Shown here: positions 20,985 through 31,399 of the stretch, piece after piece
How positions within the stretch are numbered: the first letter of the stretch is position 1
Layout of the letters: each line of letters opens with the position of its first letter
From: Thinopyrum elongatum
Taxonomy: Eukaryota > Streptophyta > Magnoliopsida > Poales > Poaceae
Assembly: GCA_011799875.1 (NCBI GenBank)
Contig: CM022298.1
Coordinates: 197,460,076 to 197,524,075 of the forward strand
Length of the DNA: 64,000 bases
Reading direction: 5' to 3'
Made by a program: the position numbers and the translations under genes
The notes under the pieces: model-generated
What the model saw: the letters and a program-made list of their open reading frames with translations, nothing else
What the model was told of the DNA's origin: nothing
Databases searched by the model: none

Positions 20985-21530
20985 TCTGTCCAAAAAACCA
21001 CTGGCAATACTATTCCTGGTGCTCGAAACCGGGCTACCTTTGAGAAGAAACTAATCAAAACTCCTTTTGAGATTGTGTTTACGACATGCTCTTTCTTACT
21101 ATATTGGGCAGGGCTTCAGGCGGAAGGAGATGCGAGGAGGTATCCAGGCGATTCGCGAAGGAACGATGAAGTTGATGAAAGCTTGTGAATCTGCCAGGAG
21201 GACGCTTGGTGAGGCCTGAAGCTGGTGTGACTGATAGATCCTGGTTTAGGCTGGACGTGATGTTCGGTTGCTTCTCTTTTGCTGAACTGTAATGTCGCTA
21301 GCCTTTTGAACTTTGGTATGTGGATTCCTGGTCTGTAATAGGATAGTCCTTTGATGTGGTGTTACCAGGTTTTAGTCCCATAGTGACCGTTTCGATGCCG
21401 AGCAGTTACAGTGGGTTTCCTGGTAATGCGTCGAACTCGCTTTCTTCCCTTTCCCTTCTCCTGTTCTTCTCCGAACTGATGTATTTCCATTCTTAGTAAT
21501 GGAAAGGGGGTCAGCCCGGTTCGAAAAAAA
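20985..21530 (+). mobile_element. Probable LINE 3' end with A-tail
   Basis: A decayed frame reads TPFEIVFTTCSFLLYWAGLQ, resembling the C-terminal tail of plant LINE ORF2. The segment ends near 21530 with GGGGGTCAGCCCGGTTCG followed by seven A residues, as LINE insertions do. The assignment rests on recollection of such tails. Confidence 0.4.
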
Positions 21531-21871
21531 TCTCCGTAAGGATTCCTCTTCAGAGGTCTCGGTGGTAGTACTGAAGAAAGGCTTCAGCTGGCCTGGTCTG
21601 TTGGCTCGCCAGCGGTGAAGCTCCACGAAGGTAGCCGACGAGAGCATGTCAAGCTGCGGAAGCTGCCGACCAACTTGGCGTCTGGCCGGCACTCCGGCAG
21701 GTAGGAGAAACCTCCATGAGCATGTCATCTGAGCAATGGATCCTGTGCCCCCTTTCGTCTGAACAATGTTTGCCATGTGTAGTTGTGGTACGAGTCTGCA
21801 ACGTGGTGTTCCAACTTATAAGAGGCCAAGACACAGTGTGCGACGACCTGAGACGGAAACGGACTCTAAGC

Positions 21872-23407
21872 CTACGCCAAGTTGGACAACTCCTCGAGGT
21901 GACGGTAGTCGTCGCCAAGCAGCCTTAGCTGCTGATCGAGCCCTCTGACGACCGTGTTGATGCACGGATCAAGGAAGCGGTCACCAGCAACAAACTCGCA
22001 AGCGACGCCATCGACCTCAACCATGCTGCAGCCGGGCACTTTGGCCACCTTCTTCTCCTCCATCACCAACCTGATCCTTACCACGTCCTCCCACTTGCTG
22101 GAGCAGGCGTACATGTTGGACAGCTGCACGTGCACGCCGCTGTGGTCGAGCCCAAGCTCCACCAGCCACTCCACAATCTGCTTTCCGAGCTTCACGCCGT
22201 CACCACCGTGCACCCGGCACGCATTGAGCAGCGCACCTAGCACGTACGAGTCGGGCCGCATCGGCATTGCCCGTGCCACAGCCGCGGCCTCCGCGAGCAT
22301 CCCGGCACGGCCGAGAACATCCACCAGGCTCCCATAGTGCTCCACGCCTGGCTCGATGCCGTGGACGGCAGACATGCTTCCGAAGATCTTCTTAGCGACG
22401 CTGACAAGCCCACCGCCGGCACGGGCACATGCGCTGAGGACGCAAATGAAGGTGACCTCGTTGGGGCGCACCCCCAGGTTCCGCATCCGGCTGAACAGCT
22501 CGACGGCCTCCTGGCAGTGGCCGTGGTCTGAGAGCCCTGAGATCATGGCCGTGTAAGCAAACACGTCACGCTCGGGCTCCGGCATGGCTGCGAACACCTG
22601 CCTTGCCGAGTCTAGGCTCCCGCACTTGGCATACATGTCCAACAGCGCAGTAGCCACCCCACCATCCATTCCACCAGCGGTAGCGGTGACGAGAGCGTGC
22701 ACCCACCGGCCCTGCTCCAGCGACCCGAGCGCACCGCATGCAGCCAGTGCGCCAACGATAGCCGCCCTGTTGGGCCGGACACGAGCCCTGAGCATCCCGT
22801 CGAACACCTCGAGCGCATCCGCGAAGCCGCCCGCGCCGACGTGGGCGTTGAGCATGGCGCTCCAGGCGATGGGCGTCTTGTGCGGCATTCCATCGAACAG
22901 GGCGCGCGCGTCGTCCATGTGCCCGGCCCTGGCGTAGGCGGTGAGGAGCGAGGTCCAGGAGCAGACGTCGTCCGTGCGGGCGAGGACGGCACCGTCGAAG
23001 ACGCGGCGCGCGGCGTCGAGGAAGCCGCGGGAGGCGTAGGCGTGGATGAAGCCGTTGGAGACGTAGGCGTGCGCGTCCCATCCGAGCGCCACGGCGAGCG
23101 CGTGCAGCGCGCACACGAACTTCGTGTGGGCCGAGGAGGAGCACGGCGGCGAGGAAATGGGGATGGCTGGGGCAGCGGCGGTGAGGAGGAAGGAGAAGGT
23201 GTAGTTGTTGGGGAGGAATGCGGGGAGGATGCGGCGGAGGCGGGGGAAGAGGGCGAGGGCGCGGAGAGGGGCGTCCGGGAGGAGGCCGCGGAGGAGGATG
23301 TTTGGGAGGTAGCGGTCGCCAAGGAGGGAGGAGGTGAGGAGGTGGCCGTGGAGCTGCCGGAGCTGCGCCGCCGTGAGCGACGGGTGGGACAGCAGCCGCA
23401 GCGCCAT
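21872..23407 (-). CDS. Pentatricopeptide repeat protein, PLS type with E domain, 511 aa
   Basis: An intronless gene with ATG at 23405-23407. After a Leu-rich N-terminus (residues 1-30, possible organelle-targeting peptide) come PPR motifs of the P, L and S kinds, for example VCSWTSLLTAYARAGHMDDA, IAWSAMLNAHVGAGGFADAL, VATALLDMYAKCGSLDSA, VFAYTAMISGLSDHGHCQEA and HYGSLVDVLGRAGMLAEA. The C-terminus has an E-type region (VLGALLNACRVHGG, then LSNMYACSSKWEDVVRIR, then KVPGCSMVEVDG). There is no DYW deaminase. Such proteins bind specific mitochondrial or plastid transcripts, often for C-to-U editing with a partner deaminase. The target is unknown. It is divergent from BRICK1, with 247 bp between start codons. 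Confidence 0.95.
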   Translation of the reverse strand: MALRLLSHPSLTAAQLRQLHGHLLTSSLLGDRYLPNILLRGLLPDAPLRALALFPRLRRILPAFLPNNYTFSFLLTAAAPAIPISSPPCSSSAHTKFVCALHALAVALGWDAHAYVSNGFIHAYASRGFLDAARRVFDGAVLARTDDVCSWTSLLTAYARAGHMDDARALFDGMPHKTPIAWSAMLNAHVGAGGFADALEVFDGMLRARVRPNRAAIVGALAACGALGSLEQGRWVHALVTATAGGMDGGVATALLDMYAKCGSLDSARQVFAAMPEPERDVFAYTAMISGLSDHGHCQEAVELFSRMRNLGVRPNEVTFICVLSACARAGGGLVSVAKKIFGSMSAVHGIEPGVEHYGSLVDVLGRAGMLAEAAAVARAMPMRPDSYVLGALLNACRVHGGDGVKLGKQIVEWLVELGLDHSGVHVQLSNMYACSSKWEDVVRIRLVMEEKKVAKVPGCSMVEVDGVACEFVAGDRFLDPCINTVVRGLDQQLRLLGDDYRHLEELSNLA

Positions 23408-23654
23408 GGCGGCGACCGAATGATACGTGGGCCTGGGGGCCTAATAGGAGGATGTGGAAGTAGATTGCCGGCCGGCCCACGGACCCAGCCCAACCGAAGC
23501 GTAGAGTGGGAGGTAAACCAAGGGCAGCAGCAGCGTCACCTCAAAAAAAAAAATTTAAAGGTAGCAGCAGCGACTTCTCCAGAGTCCAGAGTGGGTGGGG
23601 AGGGGAGCCAACTGCCAAGCGTCCTGCGAGCGGGAGGTAGACGAAGGAGAAGCA
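23408..23654. promoter_or_regulatory. Short divergent promoter shared by the PPR gene and BRICK1
   Basis: Only 247 bp separate the two start codons. Three Site II-type TGGGCY motifs lie within 65 bp: TGGGCC at 23428-23433, its complement GGCCCA at 23474-23479, and AGCCCA (TGGGCT complement) at 23487-23492. These TCP-factor sites are typical of housekeeping and organelle-related plant genes. No clear TATA box is present on either side. Shared control is inferred. Confidence 0.65.
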
Positions 23655-25134
23655 ATGGCTCGCGCGGGGCAAGGAGGCGGGATGGGGAGCGCGGTGAACG
23701 TGGGGATCGCGGTGCAGGCGGACTGGGAGAACCGCGAGTTCATCTCCAACATCTCCCTCAACGTTCGCCGCCTCTTCGACTTCCTCCTCCGATTCGGTGC
23801 GCCCCCCAGATCCCCATTTCCCTCCCTGCATCTCCTTCCTCCTCCCCCACCCGTCTGCTTGCTTGCTTGCCTCAGTACGATTGGATTGGATTGGGTTGGA
23901 TCTTAGCCCCTACTGCTTCCACCCGCCTCTAGGTATGATTAATTCTACGCATCGTTGAATTAGAACTATGGCTACCAGGACAAGATCTCCCTCATGGATG
24001 ATATGCCCTGCTGCATTCGCCTCCATGACAGCACACGCCCTTATGCCATGGTTGACTCCCATTACCGACTAACTCAGGCATGTTGCCGATGAGGTTGGTT
24101 CAGTCAGCCGTGAATTGCCCGTTACTGCAACGGTGCTTTGCCTCCTCTAACTAATAATCACCAGAAATGCTAGTCACCGTGACTTTGCTGCTGACCATGT
24201 AGCAACTCTCTTACCTAAAATGAAAAATACTACAATGGAACCATTGCTGGAAATAGGGAATACCATCAACAAAGCTGTGCTGTAGTCTCTTCTTGGCACA
24301 CGCGTCGATAATGTATTTTTAGGACGGGTTTGCAGCAAACCTATGAGATGCCAGACGGTTGCGCTTATTGCGCTTCCAGTCTCGAGAAAAAAAGAATGCA
24401 TTCTTTGATTTTTGCTGTTGACCAAGTAGTAACTCTTTTGCCTCACAAAATAGACAATGGAACCATGGCCGGATATAGCGAATGATATCAACACAAAGCT
24501 GTAACTAGTTTCACACCTGAGCCGTGGGTATGGGAAATCGATTTCAATTAGTTCTGGACAGTTATATCCTGTAACTAGAATGTGACTGGTTTTGCGCGGT
24601 ATGCTATTACTGGTGCGGAATGTTGGTTAGGCTCTCGAACTTGTGGGAAGAACAGAGTCAGTAGATTGGATACCTTTGAACTGTGATAGCAAATCAACAA
24701 CCATGCGTATTTGTTTGTTTGTTGCTTTCTTATTCATCCTCGGCATTCTTTTTGGTGGTGCAAGGCAGGAGCTCTGCGGATTTCATTAAGATAGAAAAAG
24801 AAAATACAGAATGACCCGGTTTACAAGGGAAACTAGGCCGAAAACCCCAATGCCTGACACTGAGCGAAAACCAAAGAACAAAAAGGAAACCCAAAAAACA
24901 TAAAAAAGACACTAGAGCTTGGGGATGTGGACTACAAGAACGCAAAAGCAAAAGGAAGGCTGGGGCAGATAATTCAGGACCTTGCTAATCTGACGCGCTC
25001 ATTTTGCAGAGGCCACGACGAAGAGCAAGCTGGCGTCGCTGAATGAGAAACTAGACAGCCTGGAGCGGAAGCTGGAGGTGCTGGAGGTCCAAGTTAGCAG
25101 CGCCACCACCAACCCCTCCGTTTTCAACAACTAG
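23655..25134 (+). CDS. BRK1: BRICK1 (HSPC300), SCAR/WAVE complex subunit, two exons, 88 aa
   Basis: Exon 1 is 23655-23796 and exon 2 is 25010-25134, joined across a 1213-bp intron (donor TTCG/GTGCGC, acceptor TTTTGCAG/AGGCC) in the middle of a Glu codon. The protein starts MARAGQGGGMGSAVNVGIAV and contains the family hallmark QADWENREFISNISLNVRRL, followed in exon 2 by a coiled coil (TTKSKLASLNEKLDSLERKL) and the tail NPSVFNN. Length and sequence match plant BRICK1 closely. It is the smallest subunit of the SCAR/WAVE complex, which activates ARP2/3 actin nucleation and shapes epidermal cells and leaf lobes. All parts are intact. Transcription probably starts in the short divergent promoter. 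Confidence 0.95.
24185..24510. repeat. Imperfect direct duplication in the BRICK1 intron
   Basis: Two copies of about 100 bp, from about 24185 and 24411, share GCTGNTGACCANGTAGNAAC and later CAATGGAACCAT and ATCAACANAAAGCTGT. The offset is about 226 bp. They look like remains of one repeat present twice. Confidence 0.65.
24738..24960 (-). mobile_element. Probable retroelement 3' fragment in the BRICK1 intron
   Basis: Read on the minus strand, it contains TTAATGAAATCCGCAGAGCT then CCTGCCTTGCACCACC, the kind of 3' end seen on many grass LINEs, preceded by an A/C-rich tract. It is non-coding here and lies inside the intron, so it should be spliced out. Confidence 0.4.
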
Positions 25135-25640
25135 CTAAGCCTAATTAGCTAGAAGAAGTGCTAGCACGCGGAGTTGCAGCTGCAGAGCTTACTGACGTTT
25201 CAGAGGAGCATTCTGGCTTTGTGTTGTGTTTCCTGTGTATGTGCAGTCAACCAGTCTGTTTATGTATGTATGTACGTGCCATGTAGTACTACATTTAATT
25301 GATTGAGATGTTAATTACGTATCTTTCTGTATGTTATTATGCACAATTACTAAAAGTAGAAAACCGCCCTCGTTACCTAGGCTTGCTGGTGACATGTAAC
25401 ATTCCAATTTTCAAAATTTGGATGTTAACATGCCATTCATTTGGATGTTAACATGTCATTCATATACATCACATATATGCATCATTTGGAGTTCATTGGA
25501 ATTGATTTGAGTATTTCATAAATCCTAAATGTTTTAGGGAATTATTTAAATGATTGTATTAACTCCTATTGCATAAAATGAATTTACAAAATTGTGTTTT
25601 AGTTGAGTTATTTTTCCTTTGCTCAATATTAACTATTGGG
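25135..25640 (+). other. BRICK1 3' UTR and flank
   Basis: The AT-rich sequence after the BRICK1 stop contains repeated GTATGTATGTAC near 25262-25276 and a twice-repeated TTTGGATGTTAACATG around 25420-25456. I see no other gene. Confidence 0.5.
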
Positions 25641-26195
25641 AGGCATCTCATGAGTTGAAGGAGAGGGTTATTAGGAGTGCCCCTGAGAGGAAGAAGGTGA
25701 TGCAACCAATATGTGGATGAAGATGGTGACGTTCGTTCGTAAGGTGGCTTCAGAGGAGTTTGGCATGACCAATGGAAGTAGAAGCGAAGATAAAGATATC
25801 TGGTGTGGAACGATGATGCCCAGAAGGCTATCAAGGAGAAAAAAGGTTGTTTCAGACACCTACATTTGGTAGGAGTGTAGACAACATAGGGAATTACAAT
25901 GTGACAAAAAAGACCGCAAAGCGAGCCGTGAGTGAAGCAAGGAGTCGGACATATGAGGACTTCAACCAGCGTCTAAACATGAAGTAAGGCGAAAGGGGCA
26001 TTTATAAGATGGCCAAGATCGGAGAGAGGAAGATGAGGGATGTCAACCAAGTCAAATGCATAAAAAACAGAGCATATCAGCTTCTGGTGAAGGACGAGAA
26101 GATCAAACATAGATGGCGAGAGTACTTCGACAAGCTGTTCAATGGAGAGAATGAGAGCTCTGCTGACAAGGATCTAACCGACCTCACGCCGCCAC
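25640..26195 (+). pseudogene. LINE-type retroelement fragment upstream of a reverse transcriptase domain
   Basis: In one frame it reads KKTAKRAVSEARSRTYEDFN, then a stop, then GIYKMAKIGERKMRDVNQVK, KDEKIKHRWREYFDKLFNGE. This linker lies between endonuclease and reverse transcriptase in a common grass LINE family. Stops and the loss of both flanking domains show a truncated fragment. Confidence 0.75.
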
Positions 26196-26420
26196 CATCT
26201 TGGCTTGCACGTCAAGATGGTCCTTTGCTCTCTATCTAGGCCTTCGGGCTCCTCCCCTGATGTTGGTGCTTCACGGGGTCACTCGGGCCCCGAGGCAAGC
26301 CTGCTGCCAGGCTTATTATACCGTTAGCGAGGAAATAATATTTTTTCATCCTAAGATCACCATGAGCACTTCCGATGATTCGAGTTCTTGTTTACTTTTA
26401 AGATAATCATAGGTAAGTCT
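26196..26420. other. Unassigned spacer
   Basis: I see no gene or clear repeat here. One short GC-rich stretch (26220-26310) differs from its AT-rich surroundings. Confidence 0.4.
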
Positions 26421-28012
26421 CTCGTGATCCACTGAGAGAATCATGACGGCTGGATAATTCCTCAAATTTTGACAAAAGAGCAGAATGCTCATTGGTCAAC
26501 ATTTGGTTTTTCTCCATCTCCTTGACCAACAAACTTTCTTGCATCACAAGCGTCTTAAGTTGCTTATCAAGAGAACCTTGTTGCATAGAGGCAATTTTAA
26601 CGAGCTTAGCATAACTAGGTTTGTTATGAACAATTTCCTCAGAGGAAGAACCATCACAAGAATCAACCTGAGATTTCGAGGAGATACCTTGGAGACTTTT
26701 GCCATGAAGCTGTGTGCAGGTGCTTCATCGTCACTACCATCATTGTCGAAGAAGGATTGACACAGGTGTGGAAGCGCAGGCAATTCCTTCCATGCCAGAG
26801 TCAGAATCATTTGCGGACGATTCTTCTTCAATGGCATCAGATTCAGAAACTTCTTCGAAATCCATTTCCTTCAATATTAGTCATAGCCTTGTGAGAGTTC
26901 TTTTTTTTTCTATTGGAGCTGGACTTCAAGGAAGAACTCTCTTCCTTCTTGAAATGTTTCTTCTTCTTGTCGCTATTAGAATCATAGCTCATTCTTGACT
27001 TGCTGCCCATATTGAACTTTCCACTGTTCCTAGCCTCAACTTCCCATTGAGGACAATCAGCAAACCATTTCTCTTGCACTTGAAGGAGGAATTATCTCCA
27101 AAAGAATTTGAGCTTGAGGTAGCTTGGGATCAACTCTTGGAGTTCTTCTTTGAGAACTGATTCTTCTTCTTGAAACGGTTGAAATGTTTCATTATCAGGT
27201 GAGGTCTTTGCCAAAGCTGTCGGGGTCATCAAAATCTCCATCAACATTTTCCTCGCCCTTTTCCGAGGAAGAATTTGAAGCAGCTTTTGAGAACTTGACT
27301 TTTGCTATAGTTGGACCATACAAATCTTTATTTTCATATTCTTGTAGCTCATGAGTGTTAAGTCTCTCAATGATATTAGAAGGGTTGAGACTTTTTTAGT
27401 CGGGGTATTTCTTGATCATCAGAACTAGTGTGTCAAAATAATTGTCCAGAAAATGCAGCAACTTCTTCACCACTTCATGATCAGTAATGTCCTCAACACC
27501 AAGTCCTTGAAGCTCGCCAGAGAGATAACATAAACGATCATAGGTATCTTGGACACGTTCATTTCCAATTATATTGAAACGATTGAAGAGGTTTCGAAGA
27601 GTATCAATGCGAGAGTCTCTCTGGGTGGAGACACCATCATTCACTTTCTCAAGTTTATCCCATATTTCCTTTGAAGTTTCCAATCTTCGGTGTTGAATGA
27701 ATTGCGGCTTTGAGAGATAATTGCATATGATATCCTTAGCCCAAGAATCAAGTTGCTTCAATCATCTCTCAACAGGAGTGATTTAATAAGGATCTTCGAT
27801 GACATAGCCATTCTCGATGATGCGCCAGAGATCTTCATCAATAGCCCTCGGACGAATCTTCATCTTCTCTTTCCAGAAGGGACAATCCTTTTCCATCGAA
27901 GACAGGAATCTTCTTAGAAGACTTGAAATTATCCGCAGTCAACATACTCAAAATTGCACACAGTTAGATCAAAATGTGTAGAGACAAGGGAGTTCCTTGC
28001 ACTGATACAAAT
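26420..28012 (-). pseudogene. Ty1/copia gag remnant (SIRE-like) with primer-binding-site trace
   Basis: On the minus strand, the UBN2-type gag core (27761-27396) reads DSWAKDIICNYLSKPQFIQH, TSKEIWDKLEKVND and YDRLCYLSGELQGLGVEDIT. Further on are a basic Lys/Ser-rich segment, half a zinc knuckle (WFADCPQW) and a coiled tail (LVKIASMQQGSLDKQLKTLV). It is broken by many stops. At about 27996-28012 the minus strand reads TTTGTATCAGTGCAAGG, close to the initiator-Met tRNA primer site, so LTR sequence should begin beyond 28013. No pol follows; the element is a 5' fragment. Confidence 0.75.
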
Positions 28013-30335
28013 TATAGGATCAGAAATCAACTAGAGGGGGGGGGGTCTTCTGAAAAAGTACTCAACACAGAAGAGTGGAATAATATGACTATGGCAATTC
28101 TACATAGAGGTAAAACTAAGGATGTAATTGGGACCTGATGGCAAATATTTTATTTACAGATTAGTCCCTGGCAGTCAAACCCCTCTAACTTTTTGCTCGT
28201 AACTCCGAATCAGGTGAATCCGACGCCCACTTCTTCATCTCCTCGAGCCCGTTCCGGTGAGGACACTTTAATAATGTTTACACATTCTGAAAAAGACCAT
28301 TTTGCCCTTGCCTCTATTCAGCCCCTCCGAGAGAGAACCTTTTCCGGCGAGTTCTTCCGCGGCTTCACCGCACTTCCTCCCGGAGTAATTCTTCGACCCC
28401 AGGCAAGCCGACCATCTGATATATGCCCTAAAGCATTGCTCTGTGATATTTATTGCATGTTTAAATTAATATGCTTGTGCTTGTCTGAGTAGTAGTGAGC
28501 TGTATGTGACGCTGACAAACCCTTGCTTGCACTTTCTTCGGTGACGGCACCACGCCTGTGTTCTGAGCTGTTTCCGGCTGTCCGGGGTGGATGCCGACTT
28601 TTATTTCTCTTGTCAGCAACTGTCCGTGTTCTGAGCTGCTTTTCGGCCGTCTCAGGCAGCTGTTGAATTTCTTTCCGTAGCAGTGACCCTATGCTCTGAG
28701 CTGTTTTTCAGCCGTCTTAGGGAACTGCTACATTCTTCTTATCAACACTGTCTCATGCTCTGAGCTACTTTCCAGCCGTCTTGAGCCGGGGTTGAGTTAT
28801 TCCGGTAATGTCCCAGATCTGAGTTGTAAAGACCGTTCTGGTGGCTACTGGTTTCTTTGCCGGTTTTATGCAAGGGTTCCGATGGTCGTAACTTACAGCT
28901 CGAACTTATAAAGTGATAACTTGCCATTTAAATCTTGTTTCACTAAGGACCTGTCGTGATATCATATGGAGTTAGGTTGTTATGATCATGCATAGCTACT
29001 ACCATCTCAAGTTATTGCGATAAACAACCATGCTGGTTAAATAATGGCTAAAACTAAACCTAGTCGGTTGATCTTGAGTCACCTGTCCGGGCTTATTCGT
29101 GCAACCACATTTGCTGGTATGGGACGGCCTTGACTTGGTCTGATCGCGTGCTCTTTCACCGGTACCTCCATCTAGGGAGGGTTATGCATGCGTGCTACCC
29201 TGATCAGGTAGACGGCGATAACCCTGTGAGCCCAGTTGGTTGTTCGCACGCGGTCCCCGTTTGGGACAGTTTAGTTTGGCCACGACGGTGGCAGGTGTCA
29301 CAAGGTGACACAGGGGCCACCCAGGGCTTGACTCCAGGGGAGGATAATTGCCGGTGGTACGATGGAAGAGTCACGGGTCAGGCGAGTTTCGTTGGAGCAA
29401 CGCTGGTCCACCCGAATGGGATCACGAGGTCAGGTGCTCCATGGTGTGGGTAAAGTGCGCAACCTCTGCAGAGTGTAAAATTTATTCGAATAGCCGCGTC
29501 CACGGTATTGGACAGCCCATCCAGACCTCACTAGGTGGTCAACCGTAATGATGATAATAATGGTGGAAGAACTTGTCCTGCATAGACATCAGATGTTGTC
29601 AGGAATATGGTATGTTAGCCATGGGATGGCTATGGAAGAGATAGTCGGATGACCACATGATTTGGATTGGACTTAGATCAGTTTCAGATTGGATCATGAG
29701 AATGTTCGGAGTATGGATTATATACTCAATATGCTTTACTTTACTGTACTTTACTTCAGTAGTTATCTTGCTAGATAACCCTGTTATGTCATGGTGATCA
29801 ATGCTGCTAGATGTTTAATCATGCTAGATAGTCTTGCTACGACATGATAATTTCATAGTACTAGATAGGTATGCTTTGCCATGATAATTAATGTTGCTCT
29901 AATAACAAATACATGCTTGAATGCCATGGATTGCATTGCTTGGTGTATATGTTGGTTTGGTTTGCTTGCGAGTACATTCAAAAGTACTCAGCGGCCTTCA
30001 ATGTGGCCAGGTTCACGTAAGGATCCGTCGCCGAGGAGCCGGAGCTTTCGTGGGCTAGGATAGTAACCCAGTCAGATCCCTATGGATTGGAGCCGCACCA
30101 AGACCCTGCTGCCTTAGATAGAGCTTTTCCGCTGCCATCACCTCTGTAATATATCTCATGTAAGACCTATATACCCATTAATAGAAATGCCTGTGTTCAT
30201 GATACTTGTTGTAACAGCGCATGCCACAGTGATTTCCTGGGCTGGTATGCGTGGCGACTGTCTGGCTACAGTGGTAATCAGGCGGGGCGCCACACCGGAG
30301 AGGTGAGTGCTTGAAGGTATATCTTTAGATCTTGC
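28013..30335. repeat. Uncharacterised non-coding repeat-like block
   Basis: 2.3 kb without a credible gene. The first ~130 bp may be LTR sequence of the copia fragment, including a G-run at about 28036-28045. The remainder is mixed-composition DNA that I recall as recurring in Triticeae BAC sequences, including a twice-used TCTGAGCTGTTTNCGGC motif (28560-28710) and a GC-rich stretch (29130-29450). It ends near GACTGTCTGGCTACAGTGGT. It may be the internal region of a non-coding LTR element. The longest open frames show no domain. Confidence 0.4.
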
Positions 30336-30399
30336 AATCAAATATTTTAGTTTCTTGTTTTATCACTAGTTTGGTTCATAAAAAGAAAACTACAAAAAA

Positions 30400-31399
30400 A
30401 TGGAATTGAGGTTGCATCATATTATTCATCTCTATAATGTCTTTCGTGAAAATGATGGAAAGGAAAATTGTGCTCAATTGATAGAAGAAGAATTCTATAA
30501 AATGTTTGACAAAAAAATCTTTGAATGATGAGCATGATTGCAATATTGTTGGTATGAACTCCTTGAATATCCATGACGCTAACGATATGCAAAACCATAA
30601 GCTTGGGGATGCTATATTTGATGAAGATGATATTTTTAGTCCCCCAAGTTTTGATGAGAAAATTTATTATGATGATAGCATGCCTCCTACTTATGATGAT
30701 TATATTGATGAAAGTGGGTTTGGAAGAGTGTCAACTCTAGGTACTAATGATCCCACTATTTTGGAGGGTGTTGAATCTTATTCTAGTAATTACGAAAGTG
30801 GATTTGGAGAGGTCATGACTTTATTTAGTGTTGAATCCACTATTTTGGAAGAGGTTTTAATTGACTATGACAACAAAGTTGCTATCTATGATGATTATGT
30901 TGATGACATGTATGCTACAAAGAATAATGATAACCATGAAACTTATCATTATGATTTTAATTTTCAATCCCATGATAGTTATTTTGTTGAGTTTGCTCCC
31001 ACTACTATTCATGAGAATAAATTTGCTTATGTGGAGAGTAATAAAATTTCTATGCTTATAGATCATGAAAAGAATGCTTTATGTGATAGTTATATTATTG
31101 AATTCATTCATGATGCTACTGAAAATTATTATGAGAGAGGAATTTATGCTTCTACATATTTCAACAATATCAAGTTTCCTCTCTATGTGTTGAAATTTTC
31201 GAAGTTTTACTTGTTTTGCCTTCCTATGCTAGTTGATTCTTGTTCCCATAAATTGTTTGCTCACAAAATCCCTATGAATAGGAAGTTGGTTAGGCTTAAA
31301 TGTGCTTGCCATGTCATTCATGATGCTCTTTCTCATGTTTCAATTACTATTTTTATGCGAGCATCATTGAAATCATCATGCCTAGCTAAAAGGCATTAA
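30400..31399 (+). pseudogene. Athila-type element ORF of unknown function, frameshifted
   Basis: An ATG at 30400 opens MELRLHHIIHLYNVFRENDG, but a frameshift in the A-run near 30510 moves the frame. The rest (to the TAA at 31397) is open for about 290 codons. It is rich in Asp, Tyr and Asn (for example MPPTYDDYIDESGFGRV) and contains a repeated ESGFG-V-TL-F/T-STILE module twice. The C-terminal part is hydrophobic and Cys/His-bearing. I see no gag, pol or clear membrane-glycoprotein signature; the position before the non-coding 3' region is where Athila elements carry an extra ORF. The function is unknown. Confidence 0.5.

Noticed and set aside
22566..23493. Two ~300-codon minus-strand frames overlapping the PPR start
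   Set aside because: These are alternate-frame shadows of the PPR gene, rich in Pro, Arg and Ser.
22697..23932. 411-codon plus-strand open frame across the PPR gene and BRICK1 exon 1
   Set aside because: It is antisense to the clearly coding PPR gene, has low-complexity Glu/Gly/Val composition from GC-rich codons, and shows no domain.
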